Origin: Streptococcus merionis DSM 19192 | GTDB lineage: Bacteria; Bacillota; Bacilli; Lactobacillales; Streptococcaceae | DNA length: 64,000 nt | Direction of reading: 5' to 3' | Assembly: GCF_000380085.1 (NCBI RefSeq) | Contig: NZ_KB904538.1 | Span: 272,187-336,186, forward strand | Part shown: positions 1 through 7,938 of the stretch, piece after piece | Numbering within the stretch: the first letter of the stretch is position 1 | Layout: every line of letters begins with the position of its first letter | The notes under the pieces: generated by a model | What the model was told of the DNA's origin: nothing | What the model saw: only the letters and a program-made list of their open reading frames with translations | The model's database searches: none | Translations under genes and position numbers: made by a program

Positions 1-391
1 AGTCCTCATTTACGATGGTGTCGGTCGATTTGAACACCTGCAGACCATTTCGACCTTACCTGCTGATCATACTGCCTTTAATGGTACAGCTGCTATTCGT
101 ATTTCAAACGATGGCAACTTCCTTTACGGTTCAAACCGTGGACACGATTCGATTGTGGTTTACAAGATTCTGGGTGATGCGACGCTTGAGTGGGTGCAAT
201 ACGCGCCAACCAACGGTAAAAACCCACGTGATTTCAATCTGACACCAGACAATAAACATCTAATCGCTGTTCACCAAGACTCTGACAACGCAACGATTTT
301 CTCTCGTAACGAACAAACAGGAGAACTCACCGAAATTTCCCACGATTTTGTCGTTCCCGAAGCGGTTTGCGTGACATTTAAAAACAATTAA
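1..391 (+). CDS. Lactonase-family beta-propeller protein (6-phosphogluconolactonase-like), 3' part only
   Basis: The reading frame is open from base 2 to a TAA at 389-391; the start lies outside the window, so about 129 C-terminal residues are visible. The blades carry SNRGHDSIVVY and a following PRDFNLTPDNKHLIAVHQ stretch, typical of the seven-bladed lactonase family that includes bacterial 6-phosphogluconolactonase (YbhE/Pgl type). By family, it would hydrolyse a sugar lactone in the cytoplasm; the true substrate cannot be read from this fragment. An ATG at 155 is internal to the frame and is not a credible start, because homology continues upstream of it. Confidence 0.8.
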   Translation, partial: VLIYDGVGRFEHLQTISTLPADHTAFNGTAAIRISNDGNFLYGSNRGHDSIVVYKILGDATLEWVQYAPTNGKNPRDFNLTPDNKHLIAVHQDSDNATIFSRNEQTGELTEISHDFVVPEAVCVTFKNN

Positions 392-433
392 TTTATACTA
401 ATTTGTATCAATATATTAAAAAGGAGCAACTTC

Positions 434-625
434 ATGGACGCTAAAGAACTTTTTGAACAACTCAAAGACATCATCACTAAAGGGGATTTCGAACAAGCTA
501 AAAAACTCTTAGAAGAAAACAAAGACAACTTAGGCGAATACTTCGAGCAAGCAAAACAACTCTTAGCAAACTCAGAGGGGCTTGACGGTGTTCTTGACAA
601 AGTCAAAGGAATTTTTGGAAAATAA
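434..625 (+). CDS. Small charged helical protein, unknown function
   Basis: This 63-residue protein has a good Shine-Dalgarno (AAAGGAG, about 8 nt before ATG) and is followed by a terminator. It has no signal peptide or membrane segment. The residues form an amphipathic, Lys/Glu-rich helical pattern with two similar segments (FEQAKKLLEEN near 20 and FEQAKQLLANS near 38), suggesting a short helical hairpin. Codon use resembles neighbouring housekeeping genes, which argues that it is a real, probably abundant, cytoplasmic protein. I do not recognise a functional family. Confidence 0.8.
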   Translation: MDAKELFEQLKDIITKGDFEQAKKLLEENKDNLGEYFEQAKQLLANSEGLDGVLDKVKGIFGK

Positions 626-633
626 AAAGATAG

Positions 634-664
634 CTCTGAGGTTTCATTCGACCTCAGAGTTTTC
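634..664. terminator. Bidirectional intrinsic terminator
   Basis: A 9-bp perfect stem CTCTGAGGT / ACCTCAGAG with an 8-nt loop sits between two convergent genes. It is followed by TTTT on the plus strand and by a T-rich tract on the minus strand. The stop codon of the minus-strand acetyltransferase (644-646) lies in the loop. Confidence 0.8.
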
Positions 665-1300
665 GTATGTCTTGATATAGGTCTTTTCATGATAGACCGC
701 TTCAATATCAAAGAGGTCTATGTCTTCTTCTTTAGAAACTACATAAATACCTTCCCGCTGGTAGTAAGGAATTTCCTGTCCGTTTCGAGAAAACCGCAAG
801 CGCCCTTCATCACTTAGAACTTCAAAAGTAAAAGGTTCTTCTGTTTTCAAGTTTCCAACAACCAAATAATCCTGTGCGATCAGCTGCCCTCCCCATTTTT
901 GGTATAGATGATTAGCCGAAGCTCCATCTCTAGTGAAAATAGCTAACGCATCCACTTCTTTAGCTTTAAGCTGACGTTCAGCTTCTTCAAAGAGTTGAGA
1001 GGCAATCCCTTGATTTTGATAGTCAGGGTGAACAGCGAGATTCTCAAAATAGGCTACTTTGTCAGCAGGATAATATCGATAAGATTGGCTGATGGTCTTA
1101 TGGAAAATATTGATTGTCAATAGCCCCACAACTTGGTCACACTCTACAGCAATTAGATCAATCTGATCTTGGTAGATATCAGTATTCATCTGCTCCTTTT
1201 CACGCGGCATATCATCAAAAAAAGGTGAAAATAAGTGGCTCAAAGCTTTGGTATAAACCCATGATTTCTCATATTCTGGGCTATATGGGATAATATTCAT
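644..1300 (-). CDS. GNAT-family N-acetyltransferase
   Basis: This 218-residue protein contains the acetyl-CoA binding signature around residues 80-115: ENLAVHPDYQNQGIASQLF, the R/QxxGxG/A motif of GNAT enzymes. A second, less conserved domain follows after residue about 150. It would transfer an acetyl group from acetyl-CoA to an amine; the substrate is unknown. A weak Shine-Dalgarno (AGGAAG) precedes ATG. It starts 9 nt downstream of the HAD gene's stop, so the two are likely cotranscribed. The gene ends inside a bidirectional terminator. Confidence 0.85.
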   Translation of the reverse strand: MNIIPYSPEYEKSWVYTKALSHLFSPFFDDMPREKEQMNTDIYQDQIDLIAVECDQVVGLLTINIFHKTISQSYRYYPADKVAYFENLAVHPDYQNQGIASQLFEEAERQLKAKEVDALAIFTRDGASANHLYQKWGGQLIAQDYLVVGNLKTEEPFTFEVLSDEGRLRFSRNGQEIPYYQREGIYVVSKEEDIDLFDIEAVYHEKTYIKTYENSEVE

Positions 1301-1309
1301 AACTTCTTC

Positions 1310-1939
1310 CTATAATATATTTTTAAGTTCTGACAAATTGGTCATAACTATATCACTAGGGTATTGTGAACTTTCTGGATTTAAAGCTCCCAATCCCTGC
1401 AATATCCGAATAGTACGCATTCCAATCGTCTTAGCAGGAACAATATCGTTATCAACCCTATCTCCGATGTAGAGAGACTCTTCTGGGTGACAATCTGCTT
1501 GTTCAAGGGTCAACTGAAAAATGGCAAGATCAGGTTTTTTGACCCCAAAATCACTAGAGCTCACTATGATTTCAAAATAAGGCCTTATTCCGAGTTGCCC
1601 TAACCGCTCTTCCAGCCCTTTCCCTTGATTGGCAATAATACCAAGATGGTAGCTTTTTGATAAATAAGCTAATGTTTCTAGAGTTTCTGGGTAAGATTCA
1701 TCTAGCAGGTGAGACCAAAGGGGCCTAGACAGGGTTGCTGGTGCCCATTCCTCCCAAGCTTCTTTAACAGGTTCACCGCCTCTTGCTGAAATCTCAGACA
1801 TCTTATCGAAAAAATTTTGAGCTGTAATAGTCACTCCAACTGTTTTCAGACAGCTAGAGCACCTCTCTGCAAAAGCCCAATAACTTTTTTTCTCATCAAC
1901 TAGGGTTGACCCAATGTCAAAAAAGATCCACTTAAGCAT
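1310..1939 (-). CDS. HAD-superfamily hydrolase with altered motif I
   Basis: This 209-residue HAD-like phosphatase has motif I at the N-terminus (FFDIGSTLVDE), a conserved lysine in GVKKPDLAIF near 145, and motif IV LYIGDRVDNDIVPA near 170. The second Asp of the usual DxD motif is Gly, so the general acid/base is missing or supplied elsewhere; substrate and activity are therefore uncertain. The start at 1939 is preferred over an upstream ATG because AAGGAGGAGAAG lies immediately before it. It is followed closely by the GNAT gene. Confidence 0.82.
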   Translation of the reverse strand: MLKWIFFDIGSTLVDEKKSYWAFAERCSSCLKTVGVTITAQNFFDKMSEISARGGEPVKEAWEEWAPATLSRPLWSHLLDESYPETLETLAYLSKSYHLGIIANQGKGLEERLGQLGIRPYFEIIVSSSDFGVKKPDLAIFQLTLEQADCHPEESLYIGDRVDNDIVPAKTIGMRTIRILQGLGALNPESSQYPSDIVMTNLSELKNIL

Positions 1940-2121
1940 CTTCTCCTCCTTCAATACCGAATTGATTAACTCATATAAAATAGCTATGGCTCTCACGACA
2001 TCAATACGATAAATGTCAATCTATCTAATAGCACCTAAAATCGCCTCTACGGACGTTTTGCTCATTCATAGGTTATAGTAATGCATAGCAAATAAGCTAT
2101 ATATTCAAATTCCCATAATCC

Positions 2122-2152
2122 AAAAAACACCCTAGGACAAGGCCCTAGAGTG
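2122..2152 (-). terminator. Intrinsic terminator of eno
   Basis: On the minus strand a 9-bp stem CACTCTAGG / CCTAGGGTG (one G-U pair, 7-nt loop) is followed by TTTTTT, about 40 nt after the eno stop codon. Confidence 0.85.
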
Positions 2153-2193
2153 CTGATTTAGCAAGGCTTTCCGCCCCTAATCTCATAAAGAGA

Positions 2194-3510
<1,317 letters not shown>

Positions 3511-3642
3511 TTATGAGTTTAAATTTTTACCCTTTCATTATACCGCAAAAAAAAGATAACTTCAAGAAAAAGCACAATTTTTGAAAAAATGATTGAAAAC
3601 ATGTTTTTCATTTTTTTGCAGTAACGGGCTTTCATAATCTCG

Positions 3643-3651
3643 TGGTATAAT
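3643..3651 (+). promoter_or_regulatory. Extended -10 promoter with leaderless start
   Basis: TGGTATAAT ends six bases before the ATG at 3658, so transcription should begin at or within a base of the start codon. No Shine-Dalgarno is present. No clear -35 box is visible. Confidence 0.65.
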
Positions 3652-3657
3652 ACCATT

Positions 3658-4113
3658 ATGACAGATATTAATCAAACTATTTTAAAAAAGGCTAGCGGAG
3701 AAAATCGCTTAAAACCTGATGAACAGCGCTATTATCTAGGAACCTATAAAGAACGTGTCCTTCTGACAGTGAAACTCACAGATGTCAGCTCCGATCCCAT
3801 CAAGAATCATTTTTCACACCTACTTTCTGACTTTCAAGCCAAGGAAACTTCCCTTACACTTAAGATTTCAGGGAAGTTGGACGACAGTCTCCAGCTTTTC
3901 TATCTAAAACTGGCTCAAGAATCAGGAATTGCTTCAAGCATTATTGACGAGGTAGACAATTCCTCACCACTAGGTCTCGTGCTCCACACGAATCACGCGA
4001 TTAATCAGGAAAAGCTAGATATTAAAGAACAATTTCCAAACATTATTCAGAAGCCCTCTCCAAGTCCAAAAGCGTCACAAAAGACTTTCTGGTCAAAATT
4101 ATTTGGCAGATAG
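3658..4113 (+). CDS. YueI/DUF1694-family protein
   Basis: This 151-residue cytoplasmic protein starts with the family's typical block (LKPDEQRYYLGTYKERVLLTVKL, residues 18-40), which identifies the YueI/DUF1694 group of conserved Firmicutes proteins with no assigned biochemical function. The C-terminal 25 residues are Pro/Ser/Lys-rich and look disordered. It is transcribed divergently from eno. Translation is probably leaderless (see promoter at 3643). Confidence 0.8.
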   Translation: MTDINQTILKKASGENRLKPDEQRYYLGTYKERVLLTVKLTDVSSDPIKNHFSHLLSDFQAKETSLTLKISGKLDDSLQLFYLKLAQESGIASSIIDEVDNSSPLGLVLHTNHAINQEKLDIKEQFPNIIQKPSPSPKASQKTFWSKLFGR

Positions 4114-4116
4114 AGA

Positions 4117-4246
4117 AAGAGGGCTAGATTAACACCTGCTATTCCTCATTTTTATTGTTCAAGAATACCAGTATTAAAGTCGAGTTCAGCCCTCTTATTA
4201 TTAGGAGAGGGGATCTTCCAGCTTAGACAGAAAAGGTTCCCCTCTC
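4117..4246. repeat. Two consecutive inverted repeats after the YueI-like gene
   Basis: AAGAGGGCT (4117-4125) pairs with AGCCCTCTT (4188-4196) across a 62-nt loop; GAGAGGGGA (4205-4213) pairs with TCCCCTCTC (4238-4246) across 24 nt. The first could end the yueI-like transcript, although the loop is unusually long. The rest of the 4114-4357 gap holds only the sortase promoter. Confidence 0.55.
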
Positions 4247-4319
4247 TAAATGACTGCGATTGCTCGTCAAGAACCTGAACCCAATTTCTTTCTCAAAGTA
4301 CCCCTTCCTTCTTAATTTC

Positions 4320-4328
4320 TGCTATAAT
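4320..4328 (+). promoter_or_regulatory. Extended -10 promoter of the sortase gene
   Basis: TGCTATAAT lies 29 nt before the sortase ATG, followed by the Shine-Dalgarno GAGGAG. Confidence 0.65.
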
Positions 4329-4357
4329 ACTTAAAGAAATAAAACTGAGGAGATTTT

Positions 4358-5218
4358 ATGAAACAGTCTAAAAGACATCTCAAAAAGAAAAAGTCGTGGT
4401 TGGCTCTGTTCATAGCTCTAATGGCTATCGCAGGAGCGGGTTTATTGACCACACATTACTTGCAAACTAAGCAAGCTACTGCACCCTCAACTTCTTTAAC
4501 AACAACGTCCAGCTCTTCAACGATACCATCTTCTTCAGAAAAGCCTAAGGACTATATTGTTTCAGAGGAAGAAAAAGCTTATCTCAAATCACGTTTTGAG
4601 CCCTTGATGGCCCTAAATGCCAGTACTATTGCCTATGTTTATGCCCCTGGAACCATGCTAGATGAGCCTGTTGTACAAGGGACAGATAACAGCCATTTTC
4701 TTCAGTATACAATTGATGGTCAGTATTCACCATATCTGGGCACCGTCTTTATGGACTATGAAAATTCTAAAAATTTTGATGATAGTTTGACTTGGCTCTT
4801 TGGCCATGCTAGGGGAAACACCGTCCCTGATCACCGCATGTTTAACGACGTCAACTTCTATGAAGATCAAACCTACTTTGACCAGCACCGCTATGTAGTC
4901 ATCGAAACCCCCGAACGTAAATACTACTACGAAGCTGCATTTTTCATTATTGTTCCTGAGACAACGGGATTTTATCGGACATCCTTTGAGAGCAAAGAAG
5001 TTTTCGCAGAGCAATTATCCACTGTCAGTAAAGATGCTCGAACCAAAGCTCAAAATATCATTATCAACCCAGATGATAAATACATTGTTCTGTCAACCTG
5101 TCGTGAAGAAGATGAAACCATTCGAAGCAATCTCTACCTCCGCCAGATTCCAGATTCAGATTTGACTGCCTTTCTGGCTGAGCATGGTGAAAGTCTCACC
5201 TACAAACCAACACGATAA
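4358..5218 (+). CDS. Class B-type sortase, no adjacent substrate gene
   Basis: Sortases are membrane-anchored cysteine transpeptidases that join surface proteins to the cell wall. The 286 residues comprise a basic N-terminus, one membrane segment (about 15-33), a Ser/Thr-rich linker to about residue 65, and a sortase domain. Catalytic His is in LFGHARG near 150, Cys in IVLSTCREED near 249, and Arg follows in IRSNLYLRQ. The MFNDVNFYEDQTYFDQH block after the His is class B-like. It is flanked by a YueI-like gene and glmS, with no LPXTG or NPQTN substrate nearby, so its targets must be elsewhere. Confidence 0.85.
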   Translation: MKQSKRHLKKKKSWLALFIALMAIAGAGLLTTHYLQTKQATAPSTSLTTTSSSSTIPSSSEKPKDYIVSEEEKAYLKSRFEPLMALNASTIAYVYAPGTMLDEPVVQGTDNSHFLQYTIDGQYSPYLGTVFMDYENSKNFDDSLTWLFGHARGNTVPDHRMFNDVNFYEDQTYFDQHRYVVIETPERKYYYEAAFFIIVPETTGFYRTSFESKEVFAEQLSTVSKDARTKAQNIIINPDDKYIVLSTCREEDETIRSNLYLRQIPDSDLTAFLAEHGESLTYKPTR

Positions 5219-5243
5219 AAATGGACGCGAGAGGCTTTGTCAG

Positions 5244-5267
5244 CCACCAGCATAGCTGGTGGTTTTT
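5244..5267 (+). terminator. Intrinsic terminator of the sortase gene
   Basis: An 8-bp stem CCACCAGC / GCTGGTGG with a 3-nt loop is followed by TTTTT. Confidence 0.9.
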
Positions 5268-5310
5268 CTTACGTTTCTCTTTGAGAAAAACTGGCTTGAA
5301 GCCATAAGAA

Positions 5311-5335
5311 AACAGCCCTTGTTCAACGGGCTGTT
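5311..5335 (-). terminator. Intrinsic terminator of glmS
   Basis: AACAGCCC / GGGCTGTT forms an 8-bp stem, followed on the minus strand by TTCTT. It lies 14 nt after the glmS stop. Confidence 0.75.
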
Positions 5336-5349
5336 TAACGGTTATCCTA

Positions 5350-7161
5350 CTATTCTACGGTCACTGACTTAGCAAGGTTACGCGGTTTATCCACATCAAG
5401 GCCGCGCTGTAAAGTCGCATAGTAGGCCACGAGTTGAGTCGGCACAACCATTGAGATAGCTGACAAGTATGGGTGAACAGGGACGACCTTGATGTCGTCT
5501 GTCTCACGCGCCAGCCCTTCTTCTACAATGACTAAGACATTTGCTCCACGGGCAGCGACTTCTTGGATATTCCCACGAGTATGGGCAGCAATAGCTTGAT
5601 CTGAAGAAATGAGTGCAATGACTGGCACACCATCTTCGATAAGGGAAATCGTCCCGTGCTTAAGCTCGCCAGCTGCGAAGCCTTCGCACTGAATATAGGA
5701 AATTTCCTTAAGCTTAAGGCTAGCTTCCATAGCCACATAGTAGTCATTTCCGCGACCAATATAGAAAGCTGTGCGCGTTGACGCCAGAAGTCCTTCCACT
5801 TTTTTAGCGATGACATCTTTCTCCGCAAGGCTGGCTTCAATGGACTGAGCCACGATGGAGAGTTCGTGCAAGAGATCAAAATCTTTGGCCTTTTCATTAC
5901 CATCTGCATCTCCTACTGCTTTTGCCAAGAAAGCTAGAGTTGCAATTTGGGCTGTGTAGGCCTTGGTTGACGCTACGGCAATCTCAGGTCCAGCGTGCAA
6001 GAGCATGGTGTGTGTTGCCTCGCGTGATAGGGTGGAGCCGGGAACATTAGTTATGGTAAGGCTTGGAATCCCCATCTGATTAGCACGAACCAGTACTTGG
6101 CGGCTATCTGCGGTTTCTCCAGATTGGCTGATAAAGATAAAGAGCGGCTTTTGACTGAGAAGAGGCTGACTGTAGCCCCACTCTGAGGCAATCCCAAGTT
6201 CAACAGGGGTATTGGTCAAAGCCTCAAGCATGTTCTTAGCTGCAAAACCTGCATGATATGACGTTCCAGCTGCGATGATATAGAGACGATCTGCTTCCTG
6301 AACAGCCTTGACGATATCTGGCTCAACAATGACTTGACTATCTTCTGAGTATGCCGAAATCAGCTTACGCATCACTGTTGGCTGCTCGTCAATTTCCTTG
6401 AGCATATAGTACGGGTAAGTTCCTTTACCGATGTCAGACAAATCCAGTTCAGCGATATAAGAGTCTCGCTCAATAGTATTACCCACATAGTCCTGCACAG
6501 ATACGCTGTCTTTTGTCACAATAACCAGTTCCTTATCATGGATTTCCATGTATTCGTTCGTTTCACGAATCATGGCCATAGCATCTGAGCAGACCATATT
6601 GTAACCATCACCGAGCCCGATGAGGAGCGGTGATTTATTTTTAGCGACATAGATCGTCTCGCTGTCCTGAGCGTCCATAAGAGCAAAGGCATAAGATCCT
6701 TCAATGATCAAGAGAGCTTTGCGGAAAGCTTCAAGGACAGAAAGGCCTTCTTCGTCCACCAATTTACCAATGAGATGCACCGCAATTTCTGTATCTGTTT
6801 GACCAAGCAAGCTATGATCAGCAAGGTACTCTTCCTTGATTTCCGCAAAATTTTCAATCACACCATTGTGAACTAGGGTAAAGCGCTTGGTTGCAGACTG
6901 ATGGGGGTGAGCGTTAACTTCAGCAGGTTTGCCATGAGTTGCCCAACGCGTATGACCAATCCCAGCTGTCCCAGCTACATCAATGCCAAGTTTACTACGA
7001 AGATCTGCAATACGACCAACGGACTTGACTAAACTGAACTTATCACCGTTAGCAACGTAGACGCCAGCTGAGTCATAACCACGATACTCCAACTTTTCAA
7101 GTCCCTGCATCAAGATATCTGTTGCATTACGATTGCCTACAACACCAACAATTCCACACAT
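5350..7161 (-). CDS. glmS: Glutamine-fructose-6-phosphate aminotransferase (isomerizing)
   Basis: GlmS makes glucosamine-6-phosphate from fructose-6-phosphate and glutamine, the entry step to peptidoglycan and teichoic acid amino sugars. The 603-residue protein starts MCGIVGVVG, so the catalytic N-terminal Cys is exposed after Met removal; this and a Shine-Dalgarno (AAGGAAG) fix the start at 7161 rather than upstream. The glutaminase domain shows HTRWATHG and HNGVIEN; the isomerase half shows two SIS domains (SQSGETADS, ASTKAYTAQ) and ends DKPRNLAKSVTVE. No glmS ribozyme is seen; regulation appears to be through two flanking operator boxes. Confidence 0.97.
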   Translation of the reverse strand: MCGIVGVVGNRNATDILMQGLEKLEYRGYDSAGVYVANGDKFSLVKSVGRIADLRSKLGIDVAGTAGIGHTRWATHGKPAEVNAHPHQSATKRFTLVHNGVIENFAEIKEEYLADHSLLGQTDTEIAVHLIGKLVDEEGLSVLEAFRKALLIIEGSYAFALMDAQDSETIYVAKNKSPLLIGLGDGYNMVCSDAMAMIRETNEYMEIHDKELVIVTKDSVSVQDYVGNTIERDSYIAELDLSDIGKGTYPYYMLKEIDEQPTVMRKLISAYSEDSQVIVEPDIVKAVQEADRLYIIAAGTSYHAGFAAKNMLEALTNTPVELGIASEWGYSQPLLSQKPLFIFISQSGETADSRQVLVRANQMGIPSLTITNVPGSTLSREATHTMLLHAGPEIAVASTKAYTAQIATLAFLAKAVGDADGNEKAKDFDLLHELSIVAQSIEASLAEKDVIAKKVEGLLASTRTAFYIGRGNDYYVAMEASLKLKEISYIQCEGFAAGELKHGTISLIEDGVPVIALISSDQAIAAHTRGNIQEVAARGANVLVIVEEGLARETDDIKVVPVHPYLSAISMVVPTQLVAYYATLQRGLDVDKPRNLAKSVTVE

Positions 7162-7184
7162 GTTATTCTTCCTTAATTCTATAA

Positions 7185-7200
7185 ATTGGTATAGTCTAAT
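7185..7200. promoter_or_regulatory. NagR/DasR-like operator in the glmS leader
   Basis: ATTGGTATAGTCTAAT is an imperfect palindrome resembling the GntR-family NagR/YvoA/DasR box (roughly TTGGTNTAGACCAA). It lies between the glmS -10 box and its start codon. Confidence 0.6.
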
Positions 7201-7224
7201 TTGTTGAAACAAATCACATTATCT

Positions 7225-7253
7225 AGTATATACAAGGAAATTTATTTTGTCAA
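7225..7253 (-). promoter_or_regulatory. Promoter of glmS
   Basis: On the minus strand TTGACA (7253-7248) is followed by a 17-nt spacer and TATACT (7230-7225), a near-consensus housekeeping promoter. Confidence 0.85.
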
Positions 7254-7260
7254 CTTCAAA

Positions 7261-7276
7261 ATTGGTATAGTTAAAT
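7261..7276. promoter_or_regulatory. Second NagR/DasR-like operator upstream of the glmS -35
   Basis: ATTGGTATAGTTAAAT shares its first 11 bases with the box at 7185-7200 and starts 76 bp from it, so the promoter is bracketed by two half-conserved sites. Confidence 0.55.
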
Positions 7277-7280
7277 TAAG

Positions 7281-7309
7281 AAAACTCCCTGGAGAAAATC
7301 TCCAGAGAG
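7281..7309 (-). terminator. Intrinsic terminator of the CoA-binding protein gene
   Basis: CTCTCTGGAG / CTCCAGGGAG forms a 10-bp stem, one T-G pair included, with a short A/T loop, followed by TTTTC on the minus strand. Confidence 0.8.
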
Positions 7310-7318
7310 GGTACACTT

Positions 7319-7756
7319 TTAGGATAGGGCTTTCATGGCTTGATATTCCACTTTGATACAGCGATTCATGACAATATGCTCACGACCAGCTTCTCGCAGA
7401 ATTTGCTCAGCATCTTCATTTTCCAGACCTAATTGTGCCCAAAAAACCTTAGCTTCTGTCTTGACAAAGTCCCTGGCCACTTCTGGTAAAAATTCACTGC
7501 GACGAAACACATTGACAATATCGATCGGTTCTGTGATGTCTAGCAGACTAGCATAGACAGTCTCACCTAAAATCGTCTCACCAGCCAGCTTAGGATTAAC
7601 AGGAATAATCTTGTAGCCTGCCTCCTGCATGATGTGACTGACTTGATAGGCAACTGTCTCGGTGCGAGATGATAAGCCAACTACTGCAATGGTCTTGGCT
7701 TGACGTAAATAGTCAAAAAGCGTCTCCTGACTAGGATTTTCAAAATGATAGGTCAT
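7319..7756 (-). CDS. CoA-binding domain protein (YccU/YneT-like)
   Basis: This 145-residue protein is a single Rossmann-type CoA-binding domain: KTIAVVGLSSR near 20 with the GxSS nucleotide loop, YKIIPVNPK near 48, VFWAQLGLEN near 105 and a terminal NRCIKVEY. The family resembles the CoA-binding part of succinyl-CoA synthetase alpha but lacks the ligase domain; function is unknown. It follows polA by 182 nt, a gap with no other gene visible. Confidence 0.87.
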   Translation of the reverse strand: MTYHFENPSQETLFDYLRQAKTIAVVGLSSRTETVAYQVSHIMQEAGYKIIPVNPKLAGETILGETVYASLLDITEPIDIVNVFRRSEFLPEVARDFVKTEAKVFWAQLGLENEDAEQILREAGREHIVMNRCIKVEYQAMKALS

Positions 7757-7938
7757 AAGATCTCCTTAAAAATAATTGACTGTTGAGTGTCTGGATTCAC
7801 AGCAACAAGGCTTGTCTAAAGGGTTCTTTCTTGCTACTCTAGTAATCCCCTTAATCCAGGTAGGTTGTTCAGCGGCACAAATTCTGAAATTGTCTGCTAA
7901 GGCCTTGTGTAAAAGTTTGCATAACAGACGCGCTTAAC

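Noticed and set aside
5350..7276. glmS ribozyme
   Set aside because: The leader is about 60 nt and shows operator boxes but none of the ribozyme's stems.
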